Below are positions 16,821 through 25,969 of a stretch of 36,995 nt of DNA, piece by piece; positions within the stretch are counted from its first letter, which is position 1, and each line of letters begins with the position of its first letter. Position numbers and translations under genes: made by a program. The stretch is taken from the NCBI GenBank assembly GCA_030065055.1, contig JASJDS010000038.1, forward strand, positions 1 to 36,995. Direction: 5' to 3'. Below the pieces are notes generated by a model. It was not told the DNA's origin, ran no database searches, and saw only the letters and a program-made list of their open reading frames with translations. This DNA comes from Calothrix sp. MO_192.B10. GTDB lineage: Bacteria; Cyanobacteriota; Cyanobacteriia; Cyanobacteriales; Nostocaceae.

Positions 16821-18397
16821 ATCCCCCACCAGGCCAAAGCATAGGATTGAGTTGGTTCATTAATCTGTTGCTGAAAATGAACCCGGATCTTATATTTACC
16901 AGTGGTGGGAACGGGACAAAAAATGTGTTCTACGCTATCAACAAAGCTGATAGAGGAACAAACAATACCATTTTTATTATTTTTGGCATCAGCTTTAATT
17001 AGGTAAAGGTCAAGGTTATTTAAGCCACGATTGCGAAAAATTTCTCCTGCATCGTATTGACCATTCTTATTCCTATCCCTCAATTCCACTAACCGATTCC
17101 AAACCAAAGTAATAGAAACAAAACTATTTTTTTGTAAAGGCTTGCCTAAGGTGTATTCCACAGCATTGCCAACATTGACTCGGTGATAATCCCAACCCAT
17201 TACAGGAACTTTTTGGGATGGGCGCCATTGCCCTGCACTAAACTGTTTATAGGCTCGAAATGAATTTAAATGACCAGTTCCCATTTGGTCACTGAGGGGA
17301 ATTTTCGGATTTTGGTAAGCCTGGGAATCCAGCCAACCTTGACTTTGTTTGTCAATCATGGTGCGAGTCATTCCTAGCCTTAAACCATCGCCATTATCTT
17401 TGATTTTTTCGGCGGAATTGAGTAATACTGCTTTCATCACTTGATGACGACGAGCCGCAATAGTCCAACCGGGCTGTTTTTTTCTTAATTGCCGATCGCT
17501 AAATTCTTGTAATAATGCCACAGTTCCTGTAACTTGAGGAGTCGCAAAACTGGTTCCTGTGACTTTTCCTCTCTTACTATTGGCTTTGAGTACGGGAATA
17601 TTACTACCAGGAGCCACTATGCCAATTGCTCCTCGTCCCCCTAGATTAAATTCCTTACCAACTAATCTCCTGCCAAAACCTTCATTCATCATCGCCAGGT
17701 TAGATACGTCAACTTTTTGAAACATACCTCCCCGAATGGAAGAAAAAGCAACGTTCACCGCATTGTAGTTATCAGTGGGAATGGGAATGCCACCCTTACC
17801 CTGATTACCAGCGATCGCATACAAAACATTATGTACCCGGGCAGACCAATCAATACATTTAGTTAATAAAGCATTACCATCTAATAAGGGATCTGGTCGC
17901 GGATCTCGGTTGAGAGGCTCACCAAAACTGAAATTAATGGCACGCACATCCCCACCATTTTGTAAAGCTATATGTTGGGCAGATAAACATTCCTGATCCT
18001 GTGCCGAAACTTTGCTAGAACCCACAGCAGATGAATATAACCGCGCCCCAGGAGCCACTCCCGGAAAGCCTTTATGCCTACTGACCATAATCCCTGCCAC
18101 ATTGTAAGCATGGTTATCCACACCCCGGTTGGATTTAGCTGGTTGATTGCGGCGAAACACTCCAGCCAAGGAAATAGACCGATTCTTAGATACTGCTTTA
18201 TCCCATCCAAACATCCCCGGACGACCAATTTCCACCTGACCAATGGCAATTTTGCGACCCTTTAGATTATAAGGAGGTTTATGTAACCTCAAGACATCAA
18301 TGCCGCTAAGATTGAGGTGAGTTAGTGAAGCGATCGCAGGTAAGCTCCAATAAGAAATACTAACCCCCACAATTAGTAAAGATAATTTTTTGAACAT
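16790..18397 (-). CDS. Secreted S8 family (subtilisin-like) serine peptidase
   Basis: The 535-residue product starts with a signal peptide (KKLSLLIVGVSISYWSLPAIA, cleavage near residue 23). Recognisable subtilase elements are His96 in NHAYNVAGI, the oxyanion Asn198 in YAIAGNQG, and Ser283 in GTSFATPQVTG. The strand that normally carries the catalytic Asp reads IAIGQVEIG, with Glu56 where Asp is expected, so activity is uncertain. A C-terminal beta-rich P/pre-peptidase-like part follows (YTLGKPLQKNSFVSITLVWNR, then LYLIKAD and YKIRVHFQQ). The last few residues come from a tandem repeat tract, so the natural end may have been eroded. It lies upstream of the serpin gene on the same strand. Confidence 0.85.
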   Translation of the reverse strand: MFKKLSLLIVGVSISYWSLPAIASLTHLNLSGIDVLRLHKPPYNLKGRKIAIGQVEIGRPGMFGWDKAVSKNRSISLAGVFRRNQPAKSNRGVDNHAYNVAGIMVSRHKGFPGVAPGARLYSSAVGSSKVSAQDQECLSAQHIALQNGGDVRAINFSFGEPLNRDPRPDPLLDGNALLTKCIDWSARVHNVLYAIAGNQGKGGIPIPTDNYNAVNVAFSSIRGGMFQKVDVSNLAMMNEGFGRRLVGKEFNLGGRGAIGIVAPGSNIPVLKANSKRGKVTGTSFATPQVTGTVALLQEFSDRQLRKKQPGWTIAARRHQVMKAVLLNSAEKIKDNGDGLRLGMTRTMIDKQSQGWLDSQAYQNPKIPLSDQMGTGHLNSFRAYKQFSAGQWRPSQKVPVMGWDYHRVNVGNAVEYTLGKPLQKNSFVSITLVWNRLVELRDRNKNGQYDAGEIFRNRGLNNLDLYLIKADAKNNKNGIVCSSISFVDSVEHIFCPVPTTGKYKIRVHFQQQINEPTQSYALAWWGMEGRSEGGRE

Positions 18398-18534
18398 ATT
18401 AGCTAGCAGTTATTAGTTATTTACATTTCATCTTATTGGTTTACGAATCAATAAACTAGATTGAATAAATTAAGATATTGCTCAATATTTTGTTACGATA
18501 CTTACAGACGAGAACGCATCAAAACCCACTAGCC

Positions 18535-19236
18535 ATGACCAAAACCAATAAATCCACTGTAATTGCTCCCTCCATCCTTTCCGCAGATTTTAGCCGTTTA
18601 GGAGACGAAATTCGTGCGGTTGATGCTGCTGGAGCCGATTGGATTCACGTCGATGTAATGGACGGTCGATTTGTCCCTAATATTACGATAGGTCCTCTGG
18701 TTGTGGAGGCAATTCGTCCGGTTACAAAGAAACCTCTGGATGTTCACTTAATGATTGTGGAACCAGAAAAGTATGTGGAAGGCTTTGCGAAAGCAGGAGC
18801 AGATATTATTTCCGTACACTGCGAGCATAATGCATCTCCCCACTTACATCGCACCCTTTGTCAAATTAGAGAATTAGGTAAGCAAGCAGGGGTAGTACTC
18901 AATCCTTCCACCCCTTTGGAATTGATTGATTACGTCTTAGAAGTATGTGACCTAATTCTGATTATGAGCGTCAACCCTGGTTTTGGCGGTCAAAGTTTTA
19001 TCCCCACAGTAGTACCCAAAATCCGCAAACTGCGTCAAATGTGTGACGAACGCGGTTTAGATCCTTGGATTGAAGTGGATGGAGGATTGAAAGCAAATAA
19101 TACTTGGCAGGTTCTAGAAGCTGGAGCAAATGCGATTGTTGCTGGTTCTGCGGTATTTAAGGCTCCTGATTATGCGGAAGCTATTAATAACATTCGCAAC
19201 AGCAAGCGTCCTTCTCCTGAACTAGCTCAGGTTTAA
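18535..19236 (+). CDS. rpe: Ribulose-phosphate 3-epimerase
   Basis: The enzyme interconverts ribulose 5-phosphate and xylulose 5-phosphate in the Calvin cycle and the pentose phosphate pathway. The frame is open from a TTG at 18478, but family similarity begins at [15 protein letters not shown], so I choose the ATG at 18535 (233 residues). Metal and catalytic signatures are present: [13 protein letters not shown] (His38, Asp40, Asp43), DVHLMI (His71), [12 protein letters not shown] and WIEVDGGL, followed by the phosphate-binding [12 protein letters not shown]. Its length and motifs are those of the cyanobacterial and chloroplast enzyme. A hairpin terminator follows at 19313-19346. Confidence 0.95.
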   Translation: MTKTNKSTVIAPSILSADFSRLGDEIRAVDAAGADWIHVDVMDGRFVPNITIGPLVVEAIRPVTKKPLDVHLMIVEPEKYVEGFAKAGADIISVHCEHNASPHLHRTLCQIRELGKQAGVVLNPSTPLELIDYVLEVCDLILIMSVNPGFGGQSFIPTVVPKIRKLRQMCDERGLDPWIEVDGGLKANNTWQVLEAGANAIVAGSAVFKAPDYAEAINNIRNSKRPSPELAQV

Positions 19237-19312
19237 CAGTTATCAGTTAGCCTCCTGCTAATACTGGTTTAATTGATTCTGTTGAGTAAGAAAATTTGTA
19301 ACAAGTCATATG

Positions 19313-19346
19313 GTACGTGAACTTTAATGTCACGTACTCTTTTTTA
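19313..19346 (+). terminator. Rho-independent terminator after rpe
   Basis: An 8-bp perfect stem GTACGTGA (19313-19320) and TCACGTAC (19330-19337) with a 9-base loop is followed by tcttttttat. It lies 77 bp after the rpe stop codon on the same strand. Confidence 0.75.
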
Positions 19347-19530
19347 TACAGGTTTTGGGAGCTAGTCAAGAGGTATTTATATATCATGTGCGGATGAATA
19401 CTTATGAAACCTCACCCGCCTGCGGCACCCTCTCCTTATTAAAGAGAGGGTAACTCAAGCAAGAATATAAGTAATTAAGCAAACATAATATTAAACCCAA
19501 TCTAGATTAAGAACTGGAGTTTTTCCAACA

Positions 19531-19744
19531 CAAAAAAATAAATTACCTGTAGGGGCACGGCACCTGCAATATAGTTATCTACGACAGTAATCTTAATGAT
19601 GCCGTGCCCTTTCCCGCGTTCAGATATTCGTAAACAACAAAAAAATAAATTACCTGTAGGGGCACGGCACCTGCAATATAGTTATCTACGACAGTAATCT
19701 TAATGATGCCGTGCCCTTTCCCGTGTTCAGATATTCGTAAACAA
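19531..19744. repeat. Tandem duplication of a 107-bp hairpin-forming unit
   Basis: Copy 1 (19531-19637) and copy 2 (19638-19744) are identical except for one base (cccgcgtt versus cccgtgtt). Each copy holds an inverted repeat, ggggcacggca to tgccgtgccc, enclosing about 40 bases. A diverged single copy of the inverted repeat is at 24716-24772. The unit belongs to a dispersed hairpin family in this genome. The region between the rpe terminator and 19530 is AT-rich and shows no gene. Confidence 0.9.
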
Positions 19745-19750
19745 AAATAT

Positions 19751-20374
19751 TTACCCCTGTAAAAATCTTCTCAACCACCTAATCGCTTCACTTGTGGTTT
19801 GCTCATTTGATATTTGAAGACATTGCTGCACAATTTCCCCGATGTTAGAAAAATAACTACTTTCTGTAATTACGTAATTTTCACCCTGGAATCTATAAAC
19901 TAATAGCTCCTTATCTTTTAACAACCAAATCTCTGGTACTTTATAAGGCAGATAGTCATTAATACTAGTATAGCTAGTAACATCTACCTCAATCACTAAA
20001 TCCGGTGGAGGGTCATTTTGCCAATCGATGCGGTTTTTACCGACTACGGATCTCCAATTTTCAATGTAAAAGCAATAGTCAGGCTCAATACCGCTAACAA
20101 GAGGTAAGCTCATGGTTATGGGGGTAAATGAGTCGTATGTGCGATTTAAGTGGTCAAGTATAGTTGTAACAATCAATGCCAGCAAACTTGCATCTCTTCC
20201 ATGTTCTGGTAGTGGTGCCATGAGCAAAATCTCTCCAGAACGGTATTTTATCCGAGGGGAACAACGCTCTCCAAGTTGCTGACTCAGTGATTGATAGTCT
20301 TGCCAAGATCCCAACATTTTCACAACTGTGCCAGGTGACAACTCGATTTTTTCTGGTGTAATTACAGTTTGCAT
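19751..20374 (-). CDS. Uma2 family (DUF820) putative restriction-endonuclease-fold protein
   Basis: The 207-residue product has the Uma2 pattern common in cyanobacteria: an RIKYRSGEILLMAP segment, EHGRDASLLALIV, VSGIEPDYCFYI, PPDLVIEVDVTS, and YLPYKVPEIWLL. The Asp in EPDY and the Glu-Val-Asp in VIEVD fit a PD-(D/E)xK nuclease core, although the usual following Lys is not evident at a fixed place. These proteins are abundant, often variable and mobile, with no established role. The ATG is at the start of MQTVITPEKIEL. The gene sits alone between two repeat-rich spacers. Confidence 0.8.
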   Translation of the reverse strand: MQTVITPEKIELSPGTVVKMLGSWQDYQSLSQQLGERCSPRIKYRSGEILLMAPLPEHGRDASLLALIVTTILDHLNRTYDSFTPITMSLPLVSGIEPDYCFYIENWRSVVGKNRIDWQNDPPPDLVIEVDVTSYTSINDYLPYKVPEIWLLKDKELLVYRFQGENYVITESSYFSNIGEIVQQCLQISNEQTTSEAIRWLRRFLQG

Positions 20375-20394
20375 TTTCGCCTACCTTGAAAATG

Positions 20395-20872
20395 GTTGGT
20401 AGTTGTTAGTTGTTAGTTGTTAGTTGACGGTTGACAGCTTAGGTGTAGGAGCCGCGGAGTAGGGGCGCACGCAATGTGCCCCTACTTCGCGCTGATTAAC
20501 TATTTTCAAGCTAGTCCCTCATGGACAATATTTTGTCCACAACCTGCCTATGAAAATATCTCTTACCTGTTAAGAGTTCCCTATTTTCAAGCTAGCCTCT
20601 CACGGGAAAATCCCACAACCTGCCTATGAAAATGCTTTGTGACTAACTCCTCAAGAGCGCACGCAATGCGCCCCTACTCCGCGCTTTCTAACTATTTTCA
20701 AGCTAGCCCCTCATGGATAATATTTTATCCACAACCTGCCTATGAAAATGCTTTGTGACTAACTCTTCAAGGGCGCACGCAATGCGCCCCTACTCCTTCA
20801 CTCCTTCACTCCTTCACTCCTTCACTCCTTCACTCCGAACTCCGAACTCCGAACTCCCTATTTTCAAGCTAG
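20395..20872. repeat. Intergenic repeat cluster with three hairpin-bearing units and tandem tracts
   Basis: Three related units begin ctattttcaagctag and end cctatgaaaat, at 20500-20557, 20581-20633 and 20692-20749; a fourth, truncated start is at 20858-20872. Each has a central palindrome whose arms differ but still pair: GGACAA/TTGTCC, GGGA/TCCC and GGATAA/TTATCC. Between them are copies of a second hairpin, ggcgcacgcaatgcgcccc (around 20463, 20656 and 20771), and at about 20790-20850 a tract of ccttcact and gaactcc units. A ttagttg tract lies at 20395-20428. No gene is seen in this 600-bp spacer. Confidence 0.85.
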
Positions 20873-20911
20873 TATTAACTGAACTATATTGGATGATAAA
20901 CAAAAAAGTAA

Positions 20912-20943
20912 AACACCACAGACAAAGACTTATCTGTGGTGTT
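20912..20943 (-). terminator. Rho-independent terminator after the 2-Cys peroxiredoxin gene
   Basis: A perfect 10-bp stem AACACCACAG (20912-20921) and CTGTGGTGTT (20934-20943) with a 12-base loop lies about 58 bp beyond the peroxiredoxin stop codon. T-rich sequence follows on both strands, so it could act in either direction, but only the minus-strand gene is adjacent. Confidence 0.8.
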
Positions 20944-21000
20944 TTTTCAGTTGGATTGCCAACAAACTAAGTAAGAACAAATTTGTTGACTATATACTAG

Positions 21001-21606
21001 TTAAACAGCAGAGAAGTAAACTTTAGACTTCACAGGGTCGGGATTCATGGTTTTATCCCCTGGCTGCCAACCAGCAGGGCAAACCTCGTCAGGATGGGAC
21101 TGGACGTGCTGAATCGCTTGTAAAGTCCGCAAAGTTTCATCAACGTTACGACCAAAAGCAAGATTATTGATGGTAGCGTGCTGAATTACACCATCTTTGT
21201 CAATGATAAACAAACCGCGTAAAGCGATGCCCGCAGAGGGGTCGAGGACGTTATAAGCAGCACTTACCTCTTTTTTGATATCGGAAACTAGGGGGTAGTT
21301 AAGATCACCTACGCCACCAGCTTTGCGATCGGTTTGAATCCATGCTAGGTGGGAGAACTCACTATCAATGGAAACACCTAGAATTTCTGTGTTAAGTTTT
21401 TTGAATTCTTCGTAGCGATCGCTAAAAGCAGTAATTTCCGTGGGACAAACAAAGGTAAAGTCTAAGGGATAGAAAAACAGGACGACATATTTACCACTAT
21501 AGTCAGAAAGCTTAAGTGTCTTAAATTCTTGATCTACCACAGCAGTTGCTGTAAAGTCGGGAGCCTGCTGTCCAACACGGATGCATCCTTCTGCTGCACT
21601 CGACAT
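21001..21606 (-). CDS. Typical 2-Cys peroxiredoxin
   Basis: The enzyme reduces hydrogen peroxide and organic peroxides using thioredoxin-type donors and protects photosynthetic metabolism. The 201-residue product carries the peroxidatic Cys54 in FVCPTE and the resolving Cys176 in EVCPAGW, which form the intersubunit disulfide of typical 2-Cys enzymes. Other family segments are [32 protein letters not shown], and [20 protein letters not shown]. The C-terminus ([12 protein letters not shown]) resembles the chloroplast-type subfamily and includes the YF pair linked to overoxidation sensitivity in this subfamily. A hairpin terminator lies downstream. Confidence 0.95.
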   Translation of the reverse strand: MSSAAEGCIRVGQQAPDFTATAVVDQEFKTLKLSDYSGKYVVLFFYPLDFTFVCPTEITAFSDRYEEFKKLNTEILGVSIDSEFSHLAWIQTDRKAGGVGDLNYPLVSDIKKEVSAAYNVLDPSAGIALRGLFIIDKDGVIQHATINNLAFGRNVDETLRTLQAIQHVQSHPDEVCPAGWQPGDKTMNPDPVKSKVYFSAV

Positions 21607-21929
21607 ATTCTAATTCTCCTTGAGTTGATATGTGTCTGGTAGCGTTGGATTGCGGGTCAGGTAAAACCCACCCTTAACCAGTCGCCCTTACAGGTTTGGC
21701 TGTTTCTACCAACGGTGAAACCTATCAAACAATTACCAAACCCCTCTAGGGAAAACAATACTTATTAGCTGGATTAAACCCAGTAATGCTAGTGTCTTCC
21801 TTAGAGAGCCACTACGCGGCTTTCTATATCTAGCACTTTTGATTAATACAGTGCTGTTTCACCACGTCGTGATTGTTTGATTACAAACTGTTACGACTAT
21901 ATCATAGTCATAACGATTTTGATTAGTGC
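21607..21929. other. Divergent promoter region; no gene seen
   Basis: These 323 bp separate the minus-strand peroxiredoxin gene from the plus-strand debranching enzyme gene. No reading frame, RNA gene or strong repeat was recognised. It must contain both promoters; only AT-rich stretches near 21890-21915 (tatatcatagtc) look like a possible -10 region. Confidence 0.45.
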
Positions 21930-24068
21930 ATGGCAAATTTAGATATCAGGGAATGGTTGCTTACCAATGGTTTAGGTAGTTTTGCTAGTGGTACTGTATC
22001 AGATGCTCGCACGCGCACTTATCATGGCTGGCTATTTGCAGCAACAAACCCACCAACAGAACGCAAGCTGTTATTTTCTCACTTAGAAGCTAGTTTAGAA
22101 ATATCAGGGAAGATAGTAGCATTAGGAACAAATTTTTGGGCTGATGGGCAAGTTGAACCAATAGGTTACAAATTTCTGCGCTGCTTTGATGTCAATCCCG
22201 TGCCGAAATGGGTTTGGGGTGGAGATAATTGGGAATTAAGTCGGCGATTAGTGATGCCTTATGGCAAAGAAAACTCTTGTTTGGATGATGCTCCTTCCGA
22301 GCCGCCTAAGGGCGATGTTCTTAGTTCCTTCGGAACCGCTACGGGAACAGAACCGCTACGCGATGCTCCACAGGAGCCGCCTTACAGCGATCGCATCTTA
22401 ATTGAGTATGGTTATGAAGGAAAAGATCCAGCCATTTTAAGGTTACGACTATTGATTGCCGATCGCAATTTTCACCATCAGCAGCAGGGAAATAAACACC
22501 TACAGTTTTCCCAATTGTTGGTAAACGGGCAACTTCATCTACAAGCAATTACCAATGAGGGGTTTGGCACCCCTTGGCATTTACGCTGGAATCGGGGAGA
22601 ATATCAAGCCGATGGAATGTGGTACTGGAATTACGGTTTACCAGAAGAGACACGGCGAGGATTGAAAGATCGTGAAGACCTGTACAGTCCTGGCTATTTA
22701 ACTATTAATCTCCAATCAGGTGATACAGTAATTCTAGAGGCGGGAACGGGTTTTCCGGAATCCTCCCTACCTCCCCTCAAAATGGATACTTTGACAGTAG
22801 CCATAGAAAGGGAAGAGGAACGATTGGCACAGATTTTTGGATGGTGGAATGGGAATAGTTCGAGCTGGGAAGAGGATGAAGAAAAATTGTCAATTCCCAT
22901 GTCAAAATCCGCCATTTGGCAATTATTGCTGCGAGCGAGCGATCGCTTTATTGTCCACAGGGCTTCAATTGTTGGTCCAACGGTAATAGCCGGTTATCAC
23001 TGGTTTAATGATTGGGGTAGGGACACGTTAATTGCATTACCTGGTTTAACTCTAGTCACTCAGCGGTTTGAACTAGCCAAGGGGATTTTGCATACCTTTG
23101 GTAGTTATTGCCGTCATGGTTTGATTCCCAATGTCTTTCCTGACAGCGATCGCCAACCTTTATACAATAGTATTGATGCTGCTTTATGGTGGATTGAAAC
23201 CCTAGGATTGTACTTAGAAGCCACTGAGGATTGGCATTTTTTAGCGGCACAGTATCCGGTGGTGCAACAGATATATAAAGCTTTTATAGTTGGTACTCGT
23301 TACAATATTCAGGTTGATGCCATAGATGGTTTACTGGGGTGGGAAGCTAAGGGTGTAGCCTTGACTTGGATGGATGTGGTAATTGAAGGTAAACCCGTCA
23401 CTCCCCGTTGTGGTAAACCCGTAGAAATCAATGCCCTTTGGTATTCAGCTTTATGTTGGATTAGTCAGTGGTCAGAAATTTTAAGTACTATGGATTATGG
23501 CGAACCCACACGTCTAACCAAACAATCACAACGCTATGCCCAACAAGCAGAGCAGGTAAAAACCTCCCTACAAAAATTCTGGAATCCCCAGGTTGGTTAC
23601 TTTTATGACACCATTGAACCAGATGATTCCCGCAATGCTCAGGTACGTCCCAATGCTGTGATCGCCCTTTCTCTACGTCACTGTGGCTTTCCTCCCCAGC
23701 AAGGGCGACAAGTACTAGCAAGAGCCAGAGCAACCTTACTCACTCCCTATGGGTTACGTAGTCTAGACCCTGGAGATCCAGAATATGTTGGTATATATAT
23801 AGGCGATGCAAAACAACGCGATCGCGCTTACCATCAAGGTACGGTATGGTGTTGGCTATTGGGCCCTTTTATGCGTGCTTGGCGGCGTTTTTATCCCCAG
23901 GAGCCTGTTCCCTTTGATTGGGAACCATTGTTAGAGCATTTCCTGAATGATACCTGTATTGGTTCTATTTCCGAGATTTTTGACGGCGACCCTCCCCATA
24001 CAGCCAGAGGTGCGATCGCTCAAGCTTGGTCTGTGGCTGAGGTTCTGCGCCATTTTCATGAATCTTGA
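21930..24068 (+). CDS. Amylo-alpha-1,6-glucosidase (glycogen debranching-type, GH133)
   Basis: The 712-residue product has an N-terminal GDE-type beta domain (REWLLTNGLGSFASGTV, RTRTYHGWLFA) and a C-terminal (alpha/alpha) barrel. Barrel motifs include YHWFNDWGRDTLIALPGL, GLIPNVFPD, DAALWWIE, GLLGWEAKGVALTWMD, VEINALWYSAL, RPNAVIALSL and YHQGTVWCWLLGPF. These contain the acidic residues used for alpha-1,6-glucosidic hydrolysis in glycogen debranching. Residues about 118-153 do not resemble the family and are encoded by a dispersed HIP1-containing repeat (22281-22390) inserted in frame between a WELSRRLVMPYG strand and an ILIEYGYEG strand, at a probable surface loop. The gene is otherwise uninterrupted. 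Confidence 0.88.
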   Translation: MANLDIREWLLTNGLGSFASGTVSDARTRTYHGWLFAATNPPTERKLLFSHLEASLEISGKIVALGTNFWADGQVEPIGYKFLRCFDVNPVPKWVWGGDNWELSRRLVMPYGKENSCLDDAPSEPPKGDVLSSFGTATGTEPLRDAPQEPPYSDRILIEYGYEGKDPAILRLRLLIADRNFHHQQQGNKHLQFSQLLVNGQLHLQAITNEGFGTPWHLRWNRGEYQADGMWYWNYGLPEETRRGLKDREDLYSPGYLTINLQSGDTVILEAGTGFPESSLPPLKMDTLTVAIEREEERLAQIFGWWNGNSSSWEEDEEKLSIPMSKSAIWQLLLRASDRFIVHRASIVGPTVIAGYHWFNDWGRDTLIALPGLTLVTQRFELAKGILHTFGSYCRHGLIPNVFPDSDRQPLYNSIDAALWWIETLGLYLEATEDWHFLAAQYPVVQQIYKAFIVGTRYNIQVDAIDGLLGWEAKGVALTWMDVVIEGKPVTPRCGKPVEINALWYSALCWISQWSEILSTMDYGEPTRLTKQSQRYAQQAEQVKTSLQKFWNPQVGYFYDTIEPDDSRNAQVRPNAVIALSLRHCGFPPQQGRQVLARARATLLTPYGLRSLDPGDPEYVGIYIGDAKQRDRAYHQGTVWCWLLGPFMRAWRRFYPQEPVPFDWEPLLEHFLNDTCIGSISEIFDGDPPHTARGAIAQAWSVAEVLRHFHES
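22281..22390 (+). repeat. Dispersed HIP1-type repeat inserted in frame inside a coding sequence
   Basis: This stretch holds gatgctcc...gagccgcc modules, aaccgctacg repeats and a terminal gcgatcgc. Its last part matches, module by module, the reverse complement of the intergenic repeat at about 252-332 (gcgatgctcc, five variable bases, agccgcc, variable bases, cgatcgc). It keeps the host frame open for about 36 residues. Confidence 0.7.
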
Positions 24069-24148
24069 GGAAAATTGTTCTCTTGGTAGGAGAAAACACG
24101 AAGGGTCACAGATCCCCGACTTCTTGAAGGATACCGATGGCGAATCAG

Positions 24149-24175
24149 GTGTCTTGCCCTGTAAGGGCAAGACAC
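24149..24175. repeat. Perfect 11-bp hairpin in intergenic DNA
   Basis: GTGTCTTGCCC (24149-24159) and GGGCAAGACAC (24165-24175) pair perfectly around a 5-base loop. It lies about 80 bp after the debranching enzyme stop codon and could act as a weak terminator, but no T run follows. It resembles dispersed hairpin repeats of cyanobacteria. The rest of the 24069-24347 spacer shows no gene. Confidence 0.7.
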
Positions 24176-24347
24176 GTCGCTACTAAAACCCATAATATAG
24201 CTGTAGCCAGGGAAGTTAGGACGTAAACTCTAATATTTTTCACTTGCTTATACGCATTTCAATGTCCTAATCAAAATGGCTACCGCTATATAAGGTGAAA
24301 GCAAACAAGGAGACAATAATTGAGTCAAATAGTTTGCTGGTGGGTTT

Positions 24348-24690
24348 ATGACATTGCATCCAAAAGATCCTTGGAACATACCGTCTGAAACTGCAAAAAT
24401 TGCCCGTGCTTCATTTCCCAAGGGAAATATTTACATGAAAATGTACGAAGAATTAGGAATTTTCTATTTAGACTCAGATTTCCAGGATTTATTTCCAGCA
24501 CGGTGCGGACAATCAGCAATTTCACCAGGGAAACTAGCATTAATAACAGTGATGCAATTTGCGGAAGGTCTAACAGATATTCAAGCTGCAGATGCAGTAC
24601 GTAGCCGAATAGATTGGAAATACGCCCGCTTGGCTAGATTTAAGGGATTCAGGTTTTGATGCAAGTGTATTAAAGCCATAAATATTTATT
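24348..24690 (+). pseudogene. Truncated, frameshifted IS1182-type transposase N-terminus
   Basis: The 103-residue open frame starts MTLHPKDPWNIP and includes RCGQSAISPGKLALITVMQFAEGLTD and RSRIDWKYA, typical of the N-terminal domain of IS1182/DUF772 transposases. After RSRIDWKYA the frame is wrong and stops at 24659; a shifted frame reads DSGFDASVL, the expected continuation, and then also stops. The catalytic DDE domain is absent. It is a dead remnant between the debranching enzyme and aroC genes. Confidence 0.8.
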
Positions 24691-24715
24691 TTGGCAATTA
24701 TTTAATCAAGGGAAA

Positions 24716-24772
24716 GGGCACGGCATCCACAATCATTTTGGCATATGAAATAATCTTACTGATGCCGTGCCC
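24716..24772. repeat. Single copy of the gggcacggca/tgccgtgccc hairpin repeat
   Basis: GGGCACGGCAT at 24716-24726 and ATGCCGTGCCC at 24762-24772 are exact reverse complements with a 35-base loop. The sequence taatctta-tgatgccgtgccc is shared with the 107-bp tandem units at 19531-19744. It lies about 30 bp beyond the aroC stop codon on the other side of the transposase remnant. Confidence 0.8.
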
Positions 24773-24801
24773 CTACAGGATAATTATTTTTTGACATGTC
24801 T

Positions 24802-25890
24802 TTACCAAACCTTACATTGTCCGTAATACCGCAATAAATGGTCGCACAATACCAAAGCTACCATTGCTTCTACCATCGGTACGGCACGGGGTAATACACA
24901 AGGGTCGTGCCTGCCTTTACCAGCTAAAATGGTTTCTTCACCTTCCTTAGTAACTGTCTTTTGCTCCTTCCTAATGGTGGCTGTGGGCTTAAATGCTGCA
25001 CGGATAATGATATTTTCCCCGTTAGAAATACCCCCTTGAATGCCCCCAGAACGGTTGGTTAGGGTGCGAATTTCCCCATCTTCATCAGTATAAAATTCAT
25101 CGTTGTGTTCAAAGCCGCTTAATAAAGTCCCCGCGAACCCAGAACCAATTTCAAACCCCTTACTTGCGGGGAGAGACATCACACCCTTAGCAATATCTGC
25201 TTCCAACTTATCGAATACTGGCATCCCCAAGCCCTTAGGCACATTCCGCGCCACACATTCCACCACACCACCGATGGAATTACCTTCGTTACGGATTTGT
25301 TCGATTAAGTCAATCATCCTTGCGGCAGATTCTGCATCAGGACAGCGAACAATATTGCTTTCTACTTGTTCCAAGGTGACGGTATTGGGTTCAATGCTAG
25401 CTTCTAAATCCTTGATCCGCTTTACATAGCCAATGATTTCCACATTAGCGACTTGACGGAGAATTTTTTTAGCGATCGCACCAGCTGCTACCCTACCAAT
25501 AGTCTCCCTAGCACTAGATCTACCCCCACCTTGCCAGTTACGAATACCATATTTAGCATCATAGGTAGCATCAGCATGGGAAGGGCGATATTTCCGTGCC
25601 ATCTCATCATAGTCTTGGGGACGGGTATCCTTATTTTTCACCACAATGGATATGGGTGTGCCCAGGGTTTTACCCTCAAATACCCCGGAAATAATTTCAC
25701 AGTGATCGGCTTCTTTTCTGGGTGTGGTAATTTTACTTTGTCCTGGTCTTCTGCGATCGAGTTCCACTTGAATTTCCTCAGCCGATATCTCCAGCCTTGG
25801 AGGACAACCGTCAATCACAACCCCCACTCCACCACCGTGGGACTCACCAAAAGTTGTGACTCGAAAAAGATGTCCAAAAGAATTACCCAT
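24802..25890 (-). CDS. aroC: Chorismate synthase
   Basis: The enzyme converts 5-enolpyruvylshikimate 3-phosphate to chorismate using reduced FMN, the last shikimate step. The 362-residue product has the family signatures [20 protein letters not shown] at the start, [69 protein letters not shown] and [17 protein letters not shown]. These include the conserved His, Arg and Asp residues around FMN. Its length is normal and no defect is visible. It appears to be transcribed alone; a repeat-rich spacer separates it from the divergent trmFO gene. Confidence 0.96.
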   Translation of the reverse strand: MGNSFGHLFRVTTFGESHGGGVGVVIDGCPPRLEISAEEIQVELDRRRPGQSKITTPRKEADHCEIISGVFEGKTLGTPISIVVKNKDTRPQDYDEMARKYRPSHADATYDAKYGIRNWQGGGRSSARETIGRVAAGAIAKKILRQVANVEIIGYVKRIKDLEASIEPNTVTLEQVESNIVRCPDAESAARMIDLIEQIRNEGNSIGGVVECVARNVPKGLGMPVFDKLEADIAKGVMSLPASKGFEIGSGFAGTLLSGFEHNDEFYTDEDGEIRTLTNRSGGIQGGISNGENIIIRAAFKPTATIRKEQKTVTKEGEETILAGKGRHDPCVLPRAVPMVEAMVALVLCDHLLRYYGQCKVW

Positions 25891-25969
25891 GACTTTGAGG
25901 AAAAATGTGTAGAGTCTAGTATTCTACCAGGAATACTATCATCAGTTGAAAGACACTGTTAAGATTTGG

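Noticed and set aside
20500-20872. Repeats with intervening unique sequence as a possible CRISPR array
   Set aside because: Spacing is irregular, the units are about 55 bp with internal variation, and the spacers are themselves repeats.
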